From an uncultured Oscillospiraceae bacterium (lineage in GTDB: Bacteria > Bacillota > Clostridia > Oscillospirales > Acutalibacteraceae): a DNA stretch of 64,000 nt. The stretch spans positions 8,942 to 72,941 of the forward strand of contig UQLQ01000008.1 in NCBI GenBank assembly GCA_900541905.1, read 5' to 3'. Position 1 is the first letter of the stretch. Each line of letters begins with the position of its first letter. Positions 52,145-61,980 of the stretch are shown in pieces. The notes under the pieces were generated by a model. It was not told where the DNA came from and did no database searches. It saw only the letters and a list, made by a program, of their open reading frames with translations. The position numbers were made by a program, and so were the translations under genes.

Positions 52145-52397
52145 GTTACAGTTTTTATATATATCCATGTGTAACGCAAAACCCTAGTATTTATGCGGTT
52201 TGCGGGCTCTGTTTCGCTGTAACACTTTTTTCAACTTTTGTTCAGCTTTTATATACACAGCTATACAAATCATATAATATAAAATTTCTGATTAAGTTAA
52301 TATTAAGTGTTACAACGTTACAACATATAATAAATGGCTATATTATGCGGTTTTTTAGTCACACTTTGAATTTTTAAAGCGTTGCATTTTAGTTACA
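52145..52397. repeat. GTTACA/TGTAAC hexamer cluster, candidate origin
   Basis: In the 634-bp gene-free stretch 52017-52650, six copies of GTTACA or its complement occur at 52145, 52170, 52219, 52309, 52317 and 52392; three more lie inside the DnaD-like gene (53063-53091). The region is AT-rich. The layout suggests iterons next to a replication gene. Confidence 0.5.
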
Positions 52398-52650
52398 AGT
52401 GAAACATCTTCCAACACCGTTATTAAAGTATCTGTTTCGCATTACGTGACTTTTCATATCAAATTGGGCGCATACTTCCTTTGTAAATCTGTATCTTGTT
52501 AGTTTGTTTCTGTGTCCGCTTCTGTCCGACCATAAAATATAATAGTCGTATCCCCCTTTTATTTGCCCTATAAGCCGTTTTTATCCTAAAAGGCAAGTTA
52601 TACTATTTTTATTATTTATCGCCTTATACAGTCTCACATGACATTATACG

Positions 52651-53451
52651 CTATGTATAACATGAACCCGCTACCCTTGTTCGGCATAAATCCATTACAG
52701 TTGGGCTGATAAAGTGAAAAATACTTCCGTTTGATTCTCCTATTAATCCCTTTTGTTCATCACTTCCAAAATATACGTCAATATATTCATTTGTAATGTC
52801 TTCATTTTGGAAAGCCTTTAACACTTTTTGCAATGCACTTGCGCTTAATTGGTCGTGTGGTTTATGAAATGTTTCCTGATACTTTCTTAAAAAATAAAAA
52901 TAAACATTCATAAATCGGTCAGGCACTGCTTCGTCAGAAGCGGTGTATTCTGTGTCATTCATTTCGTCAGAAATGATGTATTCAGTATTTTCTATACTAT
53001 TCTTTCCTATACTATCCTTATCTAACCTATCCTTACCTATACTATACTGGGTATACGGAACTGTTACAGGTTCGTTACAATGTTGTAACAGCTCACCATT
53101 ATTTAAGTCATATTCATCATTTCCATTCAAATAAAGCTGTGTTTTTTCGTTTTTGCATCTTGTTTCGTGGTACACATCTTTTCTGATGTAATTATTTATT
53201 TTCCAATGCCTAATAACTACTACCCCAGAATCAAAAGGGATAATAAAATTTTTTGATATAAGCACGTTCAAATCGTCTTGTGACGCGCCTATCATGCGTA
53301 CTATCTTTTTAGGCGAATTAACAAAACCGTCATCATCTGCACGCATACCCAAATCATAATACAAAAGCCTTGCGCTAATTGGCATATCAATAAAAACATC
53401 ACTATCTATTATTGTTTTTGCAAACATTCTTCTTTCAGCTATCACCTTCAC
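52651..53451 (-). CDS. DnaD-like phage replication protein
   Basis: About 266 aa. The N-terminal domain (FAKTIIDSDVFIDMPISARL then LYYDLGMRADDDGFV) is the replisome-organiser N-terminal fold of Gram-positive phages. The centre has a low-complexity stretch of Ile/Gly/Lys/Asp and Ser (IGKDRLDKDSIGKNSIE), and the C-terminal half is helical, DnaD-like (QDQLSASALQKVL-type helix). GTTACA repeats occur inside and beside it. The start is GTG 53451 or 53445. It probably loads helicase on the element's origin. Confidence 0.8.
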   Translation of the reverse strand: MKVIAERRMFAKTIIDSDVFIDMPISARLLYYDLGMRADDDGFVNSPKKIVRMIGASQDDLNVLISKNFIIPFDSGVVVIRHWKINNYIRKDVYHETRCKNEKTQLYLNGNDEYDLNNGELLQHCNEPVTVPYTQYSIGKDRLDKDSIGKNSIENTEYIISDEMNDTEYTASDEAVPDRFMNVYFYFLRKYQETFHKPHDQLSASALQKVLKAFQNEDITNEYIDVYFGSDEQKGLIGESNGSIFHFISPTVMDLCRTRVAGSCYT

Positions 53452-53605
53452 CCCCTTGTATTAAAATCGGTTCCCCCTTTTCTTTCTGCTGTCTTTTAAA
53501 TTCTTTCAGTAAAATACGGGCTACATCTTCGGCATTAACTTCATAGTATTTCATGTCTATAAAGCCCACGCCCACCCTGTATGTTGCTTCTAACGGTAAT
53601 TTCAT
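53435..53605 (-). CDS. Small ORF, 56 aa
   Basis: MKLPLEATYRVGVGFIDMKY..., beta then helical, overlapping the replication gene by 17 bases. The ATG 53605 has GGGGGAG nearby; an upstream extension into the Cro-like gene is rejected. Function unknown. Confidence 0.55.
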   Translation of the reverse strand: MKLPLEATYRVGVGFIDMKYYEVNAEDVARILLKEFKRQQKEKGEPILIQGGEGDS

Positions 53606-53628
53606 TGTTTCCACTTCTCCCCCGTTGA

Positions 53629-53820
53629 TTATTCGATGATGTCTTGCACTGCTACGCCTAAACCAGTAGCAATCTTGGCAGCTGTCTGCGGTCTGCAATT
53701 TTGTCCGCTTAGGATATATGATAGATTTGTTTTTGATACTGCGGACAACTGCGCTAATGTGGTTTGAGAGATTCCCAAATCTGCCATGAGCAATTCCACT
53801 TTTGTTCTGTTAATTTTCAT
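53629..53820 (-). CDS. Cro-like XRE regulator, 63 aa
   Basis: Single helix-turn-helix domain (KVELLMADLGISQTTLAQLS then AVSKTNLSYILSG), 63 aa, divergent from the 201-aa repressor. This is the typical lysis-lysogeny switch layout, with this protein as the lytic-side regulator. GGAGGTG precedes ATG 53820. Confidence 0.8.
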   Translation of the reverse strand: MKINRTKVELLMADLGISQTTLAQLSAVSKTNLSYILSGQNCRPQTAAKIATGLGVAVQDIIE

Positions 53821-53840
53821 GTTTGTTTCACCTCCTACAG

Positions 53841-53919
53841 TGTTCCTTACAAGAACATTTAATCGCATTATTTGTATCTTGTCAAGAACATTTTTTAAAA
53901 TTATTGAAATTTTGTTCCC
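53841..53919. promoter_or_regulatory. Switch operators between the divergent regulators
   Basis: Repeated half-sites in the 134-bp gap: TGTTC-N7-GAACA at 53841-53857, CTTGTCAAGAACA at 53878-53890, and TTGTTCCC at 53912-53919. Shared core AAGAACA/TGTTC suggests binding by the repressor and Cro-like protein. Confidence 0.7.
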
Positions 53920-53954
53920 AATAAGATACAATAAACCACAAAAGGGGTGGAAAT

Positions 53955-54560
53955 ATGGGAGAGCGAATAAGAGAAGCACGAAAACAAAAGGGATTAACAC
54001 AAGCGGAACTAGCTAGCTTGATAGGTGTTCAACGCGCGGTCATTTCAAAGTATGAAACAAATATGATTGAACCCTCTATTAAACAATTAAAAAAGATTGC
54101 TGATGCGCTTGATGTGTCAATAGGATACCTGCAAGGATACGAAAGTATAGACACATTTCAAATAGTACAAGCCCTCAAAAATAATAATCTTGATGAAATT
54201 GAAAAGCTAGCTAAATTGCCCAAAGGCACACTTGATGAAACGTCCCCCAAAAACAGAGAGTTGATTAAAGAGTTTGCAAAAAAAGCAACAGAATCACTTC
54301 TTCGTAGTTCTACAGTTGAAGTGTCTCTTGTAAACGAACATGTTGAAAACAGTAAAAGAAAAACAGATGTGATTGTCGGTTTAATGATGCTAGATGTTGA
54401 AGAAAACACCGCATCAAACTTAATTGAAAATTTTTTAAAGCTCACAAAAGAAGGGCAAGAGATAGCCGTTGAAAATATTAAAATTATAGCGGGAAACCCC
54501 AAATACACCACCCCCGACGAAGCCCGAACAACGAGCGAACAACAAGAAAAGGAAGAATAA
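53955..54560 (+). CDS. CI-type XRE repressor
   Basis: 201 aa. The N-terminal helix-turn-helix (MGERIREARKQKGLTQAELA then SLIGVQRAVISKYETNM) is followed by an acidic helical C-terminal part without a visible S24 peptidase (no Ser-Lys dyad motif), so release by RecA-driven self-cleavage is not expected. AAAGGGGTGG precedes ATG. It likely keeps the element silent. Confidence 0.8.
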   Translation: MGERIREARKQKGLTQAELASLIGVQRAVISKYETNMIEPSIKQLKKIADALDVSIGYLQGYESIDTFQIVQALKNNNLDEIEKLAKLPKGTLDETSPKNRELIKEFAKKATESLLRSSTVEVSLVNEHVENSKRKTDVIVGLMMLDVEENTASNLIENFLKLTKEGQEIAVENIKIIAGNPKYTTPDEARTTSEQQEKEE

Positions 54561-54726
54561 AGCCGTGAGAAAGCCATGAAAATAACGCTTGAAGCTAGAG
54601 CGAAGCGAGAGGAAAACCACATATTGTGGGGTAACATTTCGTTCAGTCATCTTTCTATGACAGGTTGTAAAGAATGCTTACACCCCATACAAGTATAACA
54701 GAATTCTGTAACAAGGAGGTACAGCC

Positions 54727-56132
54727 ATGCAACGAGCAGTTATATATGCCCGCTATTCATCGGACAAGCAGACAGAAGATAGCATAGAAGCCCAGCTGCG
54801 AGCCTGTAGAGAGTACGCAAGCAATAAGCAATATCAAATCATAGATACATACATTGATGAAGCTGTAAGCGGCAAGACGGCCAATAGAACACAGTATCAA
54901 AAACTATTGCGGGACTGTGAAAAGGACAAGTTTGAAATTATTCTGATTCATAAGTATGACCGTATCGCAAGAAACCTGCTGGAGCATGTAACCCTTGAAC
55001 AGAAGTTAAAAGCAAATAATATTTTATTGATTGCCACGGCGCAGGACTTCGGATTGTCCAATGAGGCTAAAATCATGCGTTCTCTTGTATGGAGTATGTC
55101 CGAGTATTACAATGACAACTTGGCACAGGAAACAAAGAAGGGACTAAAAGAAACCGCTTTAAAAGGATTGCATACAGGCGGTTGCCCTCCCTTTGGTTAT
55201 GACGTGGTAAACCAAAAGTATGTTATTAACGACTTTGAAGCTATATTTGTACGCAGAATTTTTGATTGTGCAAGCAAAAGAAGCGGCTTTATTGACATTA
55301 TCAAAGAAATGGAAGATTGCGGCGTAAAGGGTAAGCGTGGAAAGCCGATAAAGTACCCACAAATCTATGAAATACTTCGTAATGAAAAATATACAGGTAC
55401 ATTCATTTACAGCCCTGACGAGGAAAAGAACCGCGCTAACAGACGAAGCAAACCCAATGCCATAAGACTTGAAAACGCAATGCCCCAAATCATCAGTAAA
55501 GAACAGTTCCAGGAGGTGCAGGAAATCATGACAGAAAGAAAACAAACAGGAAAAACAAAATATTTGTGCAGTGGTCTTGTATACTGCCGTTGTGGTGCTA
55601 AAATGCACGCAGTTAAGTCAAAAAGAAAAGGACATGAATATTTATATTACAATTGTTCTAAGCACTGCGGCGCCCCTGTAGTCCACATGGAAGTTGTGGA
55701 CAATGCTGCAAAAGATTATTTGCATGAATTATTGAGCAAAGAAACGCAAAAAGAAGTTTCTACAGCTATGCAGCTATATCAAATTTATACAGATGACACA
55801 GAAAAAGACTTTATGAAAACAATTAATAAAAAGGTCCGTGAAAAAGAAAAACGCTATAACAATTTAATGGACACACTGGCAAGCGGTGCAGTCAATCAAA
55901 CTGTTATAGCGGATATTACAAATGAAATGGAAGTATTAAAATCGGAAATAGAATCATTGAAATGCCGAAAACCACCAAAAGACTTTACTTTTGATTACGT
56001 TTCTCAATGGTTGGAGGCTTTGAAAGCAAATCCAGATGAAAAAGCCATTCATTTGTTAATTGAACGTATTGACGTAAAAAGCACAACGGACATCAGAATA
56101 ACAAGTACTCTGACATCCGTCGTAGGAAAACT

Positions 56133-56154
<22 letters not shown>
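54727..56154 (+). CDS. Large serine recombinase (integrase)
   Basis: 475 aa. The resolvase domain has the catalytic Ser in VIYARYSSDKQTEDSIEAQ (10 or 11) and the Arg-rich IHKYDRIARN (about 75). Then come a recombinase domain (about 150-260), a zinc ribbon (SGLVYCRCGAKMHAVKSKRK then YYNCSKHCGAP) and a coiled coil (about 360-400). It ends ...KLGCGSWI: the last codons are the 14-bp att repeat plus tRNA bases, and the stop lies inside tRNA-fMet. In the excised circle the C-terminus would read on for 17 other codons. Confidence 0.92.
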
Positions 56155-56209
<55 letters not shown>

Positions 56210-56352
56210 ATATTTAATTACGCCATTACGTTAGGCGCAATTAGTATTATATATGAATTTATAGTATAAGTCAATAGAAAATCTTAATATCTTTTTAAAA
56301 TCGTATTACAATATTCTATCTTTAACTAATAACTGTGTTAAAAATCAACTTA

Positions 56353-57384
56353 TTATTTCTTCTTTTTACGTACCACCAGAACTATAATAACGATTCCAAT
56401 CATGCAAATACCCAAACCACCTACTATTATATATACAAAATAAGAAGGCATTTGGTTTCCAACAATATACAAGTTTCTATCACCGTAAAATATGGTATCT
56501 GTATGTAACGTTTCGTCATCAATATCTTCTTCGGTAGTTTGTTTGGCTAATCCACTTGTTTTACTCCGACCCGAAGTACTGCTTTTACTGTTACTTCCTT
56601 CTTTTATTTTTTCACCACGTGTCACATTTACTGTATATTGGCTTTTATTCTTTTTATCTGAAGAGGTAACAGTAATCACAAACTGTGTTGTAGAGCCTTG
56701 TTTTCCTAAATTTTTTCTGTTTACTTTCGCAGTTCCTCCATCAGCAGCTTCTAAATCAAATAATATTTGTTCTACTTCTGGTCCTACTTGTAAAGAATAT
56801 TCCTGAATATAAGAATCAAACTCCGGTTCTAACGTTCCCTGATTTGGGACTAGTTTTGTTAAAACAGCCTCTTTTGTAAACTCAGGCGTTATGCGAAATA
56901 TAGAAGTAATACTAGAAACAGACGGCAACTGTTTTGCGTTCCAATCTACCACCTGATCAATTTGAGCTGAAACTGATGTCTCTCCAAAGACCGCATCATC
57001 ATTGACACGGAATATTAACGTCATACATTCACCACTTAATTGCGGTGCCGCTATTCCGTGACAAACGTAAATGCCGGTCATAGTATCTCCAGCTATATGG
57101 TACCGGAAGGTACCGCTTTCAATCTGAGATGATGTATCCACTCTTTTTAAGGTAAGTTTTGAAGAATCATATTCTACGTTTAATCGAAATCCCGCAATGG
57201 ATTCATTCATGCCCAATTCATTGGCAGTTACCGTAATACGTATCTCATCATTCATCAAAACATCTTCCTTTGAGGCAGTAAAGGAGAAATAATTTTCCGT
57301 ATCTTGCGCAAAGACATAACAAGGAGTTACCAGTATGATTGTATAGATGAATAAAGCAAATAATATGACAGCAATCCTTTTCAT
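56353..57384 (-). CDS. Membrane-anchored cohesin-domain protein
   Basis: 343 aa. It has a signal peptide (1-26), a cohesin domain (about 28-165; FSFTASKEDVLMNDEIRITV then FRLNVEYDSSKLTLKRV and CMTLIFRVNDDA), a cadherin-like/beta-sandwich domain (about 185-258; YSLQVGPEVEQILFDLEAAD), a Ser/Thr linker, and a C-terminal TM (about 312-335) with a KKKK end. It should hold a dockerin protein at the cell surface. Without the 17-kb element the dockerin gene would lie about 2.3 kb away. Type is not determined. Confidence 0.82.
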   Translation of the reverse strand: MKRIAVILFALFIYTIILVTPCYVFAQDTENYFSFTASKEDVLMNDEIRITVTANELGMNESIAGFRLNVEYDSSKLTLKRVDTSSQIESGTFRYHIAGDTMTGIYVCHGIAAPQLSGECMTLIFRVNDDAVFGETSVSAQIDQVVDWNAKQLPSVSSITSIFRITPEFTKEAVLTKLVPNQGTLEPEFDSYIQEYSLQVGPEVEQILFDLEAADGGTAKVNRKNLGKQGSTTQFVITVTSSDKKNKSQYTVNVTRGEKIKEGSNSKSSTSGRSKTSGLAKQTTEEDIDDETLHTDTIFYGDRNLYIVGNQMPSYFVYIIVGGLGICMIGIVIIVLVVRKKKK

Positions 57385-57565
57385 ATCAGTCCCCCTTTAT
57401 CATTAATAGAAATTGTGAATTATAATATTTTACTACAACAGGTGATATATGAAAGGACTATATCGAAAATATTCACATAATCATCGCATAGAATTCACAG
57501 TTTCATTATATTATTTGTTATAATGGTAAAATTGAAGATAAATATAAAAAGAAAAGGGGTATACT

Positions 57566-58090
57566 ATGCTTTTTCGCGCCTCAACAGCTCCCGAAATATT
57601 TAATATGTTCTTTTGGAATATTATTATTGTAAGTGCTTATCACTTTATTATATTTGCAATTTGTATAAAATTACCTCAATCATCATTTGATGAAAATAAA
57701 TCAAGATATCAAATGAAGAAATTCGAGAGGAACGGAAAATTTTATAAACAAACATTAAAAATAAATGTATGGAAAGAACATGTACCGCAATTTACAGGAA
57801 AAAATGGTTTTTCCAAAGAGCACATGTCCAACAATGTTTCAGTTGAATATCTAAATGAATTTATTGCAGAAACTTGTAGGGCCGAATGGACACATGAAAC
57901 ACAGAGTCTTTCCATTATCTTTACATTTTTGGCAAATCCTCCGGGATACAGCTTATTCTTTACTTTTTTTGTTTTACTAATCAATATGCCCTGCACTGCA
58001 ATTCAACGCTATAACCGCTTCCGTTTACAAACTTTAAGAAAGCGATTAATCCGAACAGGAGCCATACTTCCTTCTATGGCATCTGCATAA
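57566..58090 (+). CDS. CrtO-like membrane acyltransferase family protein
   Basis: 174 aa with an N-terminal TM (about 15-35) and C-terminal hydrophobic helices (about 118-150). Motifs LKINVWKEHVPQFTGKNGFS, VEYLNEFIAETCRAEWTH and LINMPCTAIQRYNRFRL match glycosyl-diaponeurosporenoate acyltransferase (CrtO) of the staphyloxanthin pathway. No carotenoid genes are near, so the substrate is probably different. Confidence 0.75.
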   Translation: MLFRASTAPEIFNMFFWNIIIVSAYHFIIFAICIKLPQSSFDENKSRYQMKKFERNGKFYKQTLKINVWKEHVPQFTGKNGFSKEHMSNNVSVEYLNEFIAETCRAEWTHETQSLSIIFTFLANPPGYSLFFTFFVLLINMPCTAIQRYNRFRLQTLRKRLIRTGAILPSMASA

Positions 58091-58197
58091 TAAATCTAAA
58101 AGATTATAGATATCCATGTCAAATTTTTGTTGCTTTTAACTTAAATTCTTAAATTATTTTATAACATAGATAAATAAGCCAAAGTACGGGCAAACCA

Positions 58198-58226
58198 TTG
58201 ACTTTCTTCTATGTCTATCTTATAAT
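58198..58226 (+). promoter_or_regulatory. glnN promoter
   Basis: TTGACT (58198-58203) and TATAAT (58221-58226) with 17-bp spacing, giving a leader of about 125 nt. Confidence 0.8.
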
Positions 58227-58245
58227 AAAACCCATAAGCAAAGTA

Positions 58246-58284
58246 AGAGTTCTGTAGTAGAAAAACACTATAGTGCTCTTTTTT
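58246..58284 (+). terminator. Attenuator-like hairpin in the glnN leader
   Basis: AGAG-TT-CTGTAGT-loop-ACTATAG-TG-CTCT followed by TTTTTT: a terminator shape between promoter and start codon. Nitrogen-linked antitermination (for example an ANTAR protein) is possible. Confidence 0.6.
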
Positions 58285-58356
58285 GGTTATAACTACATAT
58301 TTACGGAAGGAAGTGAACGGAGTTATTCCTTGACTCTTATGGACGAGGTGAAATCT

Positions 58357-60453
58357 ATGTGCAAAGTTCCTGAGATGTTTGGAGCGCTGGTATTTAATGA
58401 TGATATTATGCGGGCCAGATTGCCAAAAGAGATTTATAAATCTTTAAAAAAGACCCGTGAAGACGGATTACCACTTGATATTCACGTGGCTAATTCTGTC
58501 GCAAATGCTATGAAAAATTGGGCCTTGGAACATGGTGCAACACACTACACCCACTGGTTCCAGCCAATGACCGGTATTACTGCCGAAAAGCATGACAGCT
58601 TTTTGACTCCTATTGATAACAGTAAAGTCATTATGGAGTTTTCCGGCAAAGAACTGATTAAAGGTGAACCGGATGCTTCCAGTTTTCCGTCCGGCGGTTT
58701 GCGTGCTACCTTTGAGGCACGCGGTTATACCGCTTGGGACCCAACTTCAAATGCATTTATTAAAGACGGCTCTTTATGTATACCAACTGCATTTTGCTCC
58801 TACGGAGGAGAAGCTTTAGACAAAAAAACACCATTGTTGCGTTCAATGGATGTTGTCGATAAGCAAGCAATGCGTATTTTAAATCTATTTGGTAATCCAA
58901 CCGGCGCAAAGCATGTATTAACAACTGTAGGCGCCGAACAGGAATATTTTTTAATTGACAAATCTGTTTATAATCAACGGAAAGACCTTTTATATACCGG
59001 CCGAACTCTTTTGGGAGCACGGCCACCAAAAGGTCAGGAACTGGAAGACCATTATTTTGGTGTAATTAAACCAAGAGTTTCCGCTTATATGAAGGATTTA
59101 GATGAAGAACTTTGGAAACTTGGTATTCCATCTAAAACAAAGCACAATGAGGCAGCTCCCGGTCAACATGAAATGGCTCCGTTGTTCACAACCAGTAATG
59201 TCGCAACCGACCATAATCAATTAATTATGGAGGTTATGAAAAGAATTGCTGCAAAACATAATCTTGCATGTCTGCTGCATGAAAAACCGTTTAAAGGTGT
59301 AAACGGCAGCGGAAAACACAATAACTGGTCTATGGCCACAGATACCGGCGTAAATTTATTAGAGCCGGGAGCATCTCCAAGAGATAACGCACAATTCTTG
59401 CTATTCTTAGTGGCAATCATCAAAGCTGTTGATGAACACCAAGATTTAATTCGACTTTCTGCGGCTTCAGCCGGAAATGATCACCGTTTGGGCTCTAACG
59501 AAGCTCCACCTGCTATTATTTCAATCTTTTTAGGAGATGAATTAACCGACATTCTGCAATGTATTGAAGATGGTAGCGTATATCAAGCGCAAAAAACTTC
59601 CTACATGGAAGTAGGTGTGGATGGGCTTCCATCTTTTGCAAAAGATACTACGGACAGAAATCGAACTTCTCCGTTTGCCTTTACCGGCAACAAGTTTGAA
59701 TTTAGAATGTTAGGATCTTCTGCATCTATTGCCTGCACAAACTTTATTTTAAACACCGCAATCGGCGATGTTCTTTGTGAATTTGCAGATGAATTGGAAC
59801 AAGCAGACGATTTTCAATCTGCATTGAGTGATTTGGTCCGTACGACCATCAAAAATCACAAACGTATCATTTTCAATGGCAACAATTACTCTGAAGAGTG
59901 GGTAAAAGAAGCAGAAAAACGCGGATTGTTAAACTTACCTTCCGTTGCTGATGCTGTGCCATATTACATTCATCAGCAAAACATCGAGCTTTTTGAAAAA
60001 CACGGTGTCCTTTCTGAAATGGAGATACGTTCTCGCTATGAAATCACCCTCGAGAACTACTTCAAACAGATTCACATAGAAGCCTTAACTATGATTGACA
60101 TGGTTAAGCGGGATATTACCCCGGCAGTATGCGCATACATAAAAGATTTAAGTGAGGCTGCTCTTGCAAAAAAACAGTTAAACTTAGATTTAAACTGCCA
60201 GCTGGAAGAATCCCTATTAAAAGATCTTTCCGACCTTTCCTATGCTTTGTTCCAGAATTGCAAAAAGCTGGAAGAGAATGTAGAAATGGCCGAAAAGATT
60301 ACCGATGTGAAGGACGCAGCATACGCTTACAGAAATGCTGTTTTCATGCAAATGGAAGCCACTCGCTCCATTGCAGACAGACTTGAAGGTATGGTGGGCG
60401 ACAAATATTGGCCGTTTCCATCATACGGCAGACTATTATTTAGCGTAAAGTAA
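58357..60453 (+). CDS. glnN: Type III glutamine synthetase
   Basis: 698-aa GSIII, forming glutamine from glutamate, ammonia and ATP. Family marks: KVPEMFGALVFNDDIMRARL at the start, then THYTHWFQPMTG, EFSGKELIKGEPDASSFPSG, KHNEAAPGQHEMAPLF and NGSGKHNNWSMATDTG. ATG 58357 follows GAGGTG by 8 bases; an in-frame extension upstream is rejected, and the resulting length fits GSIII. It lies with amt in a nitrogen-assimilation operon. Confidence 0.95.
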   Translation: MCKVPEMFGALVFNDDIMRARLPKEIYKSLKKTREDGLPLDIHVANSVANAMKNWALEHGATHYTHWFQPMTGITAEKHDSFLTPIDNSKVIMEFSGKELIKGEPDASSFPSGGLRATFEARGYTAWDPTSNAFIKDGSLCIPTAFCSYGGEALDKKTPLLRSMDVVDKQAMRILNLFGNPTGAKHVLTTVGAEQEYFLIDKSVYNQRKDLLYTGRTLLGARPPKGQELEDHYFGVIKPRVSAYMKDLDEELWKLGIPSKTKHNEAAPGQHEMAPLFTTSNVATDHNQLIMEVMKRIAAKHNLACLLHEKPFKGVNGSGKHNNWSMATDTGVNLLEPGASPRDNAQFLLFLVAIIKAVDEHQDLIRLSAASAGNDHRLGSNEAPPAIISIFLGDELTDILQCIEDGSVYQAQKTSYMEVGVDGLPSFAKDTTDRNRTSPFAFTGNKFEFRMLGSSASIACTNFILNTAIGDVLCEFADELEQADDFQSALSDLVRTTIKNHKRIIFNGNNYSEEWVKEAEKRGLLNLPSVADAVPYYIHQQNIELFEKHGVLSEMEIRSRYEITLENYFKQIHIEALTMIDMVKRDITPAVCAYIKDLSEAALAKKQLNLDLNCQLEESLLKDLSDLSYALFQNCKKLEENVEMAEKITDVKDAAYAYRNAVFMQMEATRSIADRLEGMVGDKYWPFPSYGRLLFSVK

Positions 60454-60539
60454 TCGTTTTGTTTTTTGCGACTACATATGTTTGATACATGTGTATAAAC
60501 AAAAATGCATTACACAATTTTGTTTGGAGGTAGAAAACT

Positions 60540-61853
60540 ATGGAAATTTCAGCAATAGATACCATGTGGGTTCTATTCGGAACTATGTTTATTTTCTTTA
60601 TGCATAGTGGTTTCGCATTGCTAGAAACCGGTTTCTCAAGAGTTAAAAATTCAAGTACAGCTTGGATTGATAACTTGCTAGACTTTGCCATTGCTTCCCT
60701 TGTTTTCTGGGCATTCGGCTATGGCATTATGTTTGGTAACAGTAACCCATTTATCGGTGAGTTTAACTTTGTAGCTATGAACAGTTATCCGGAACTTAAC
60801 CCAACAATTCCTAGCTACGCAAACGTTATGTTCCACGGCGCTATTTGTGCTACAACCGCTGCGGTTGTTTCCGGAGCAATGCTGGAAAGAGTTAACTTTA
60901 AATCATTCCTCATTTACAGTACTATCATCAGCGGTTTTGTATACCCTGTTGTTGGTCACTGGGCTTGGAGTGAACACGGCTGGCTTTATCAATTGGGCTT
61001 CCATGATTTTGCAGGTTCTTCATCTGTTCATGGTCTTGGCGGTATCATCGCTCTTGTTGGCGCTGCTATCCTTGGTCCACGTATTGGCAAATACGACAAA
61101 AACAAAAAATCCAGAGAGATGCCTGCGCACTCTCTCACATTAGCAGGTATGGGTACATTCGTTCTATGGTTTGGTTGGTTTGCATTTAATGCTTGCTCCA
61201 CCATTGTTGCAGATTCCGATACTATGGTAACTGCATCTAATGTATTCCTATCCTCTAATATTGCAGCTGCAGCTTCTACTATTACTGTTCTGTTTATTAC
61301 TTGGATTAAATACAGAAAACCAAGCGTTTCCATGATGTTAAACGCACCTTTGGCAGGTCTGGTAGCGATTACAGCTGGCTGTGACCAAATCGAGCCATGG
61401 GGAGCTTTCTGCATCGGTATCGTTGCAGCGTTTGTAATGGTATTCGGTATTGAATTGGTTGACAAAGTATTCAAAGTTGACGATCCAGTTGGTGCTGTTG
61501 GTCTACACTGCTTCTGCGGTGCAACCGGTGCTATTTTAACCGGTCTATTCTCTACTGAAATGGGCGTATTCTATGGCCATGGCTGGTATGGCTTCGGCAT
61601 TCAATGCCTAGGCGTAGCTGCTATCTTGGCATGGGGTGCTGCTGTTATGGCAATTGTGTTCTTCGTATTGAAATACACAATCGGTCTACGTGCTCATAAA
61701 GAAGAAGAAATTGCTGGTCTTGATCGCTCTGACTTCAATCTTGTTGAGACATCTTACCAAGAATTCATGCAAATTCAAATCGATCCACTTGAGGAAAAAT
61801 TTACTCCTGTTACAACATTCGATCGTACTCCAGTTAAGAAAGACGAAGAATAA
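60540..61853 (+). CDS. amt: Ammonium transporter Amt
   Basis: 437 aa with 11 predicted TM helices. Family motifs: FALLETGFSRVKNS near 22, FHGAICATTAAVVSGAMLER, GHWAWSEHGWL, DFAGSSSVHGLGGIIALVGA and twin His (HGLGG, and later HCFCGATGA). The cytoplasmic tail (about 385-437) is acidic and ends with KKDEE. GGAGG precedes ATG. It supplies ammonia to GSIII; no GlnB/GlnK gene is adjacent, which is unusual for amt. Confidence 0.94.
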   Translation: MEISAIDTMWVLFGTMFIFFMHSGFALLETGFSRVKNSSTAWIDNLLDFAIASLVFWAFGYGIMFGNSNPFIGEFNFVAMNSYPELNPTIPSYANVMFHGAICATTAAVVSGAMLERVNFKSFLIYSTIISGFVYPVVGHWAWSEHGWLYQLGFHDFAGSSSVHGLGGIIALVGAAILGPRIGKYDKNKKSREMPAHSLTLAGMGTFVLWFGWFAFNACSTIVADSDTMVTASNVFLSSNIAAAASTITVLFITWIKYRKPSVSMMLNAPLAGLVAITAGCDQIEPWGAFCIGIVAAFVMVFGIELVDKVFKVDDPVGAVGLHCFCGATGAILTGLFSTEMGVFYGHGWYGFGIQCLGVAAILAWGAAVMAIVFFVLKYTIGLRAHKEEEIAGLDRSDFNLVETSYQEFMQIQIDPLEEKFTPVTTFDRTPVKKDEE

Positions 61854-61913
61854 TTTTTCTTCTTGGAGTTTGTAGCCGGTTGTTCGATAGGGTGACGAGC
61901 AACTAAACGCTCG

Positions 61914-61949
61914 GAGAAAGCCAATTATCATATGATAATTGGCTTTCTC
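61914..61949. terminator. amt terminator
   Basis: Perfect 18-bp palindrome (GAGAAAGCCAATTATCAT and complement, no loop bases) followed by CTTTTTAC. Confidence 0.9.
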
Positions 61950-61980
61950 CTTTTTACTTAAACATAAAATTTACTGTTAT

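Noticed and set aside
52017..52650. Coding gene on the plus strand in the gene-free stretch
   Set aside because: The open frames there are short, lack ribosome sites and have composition of AT-rich non-coding DNA.
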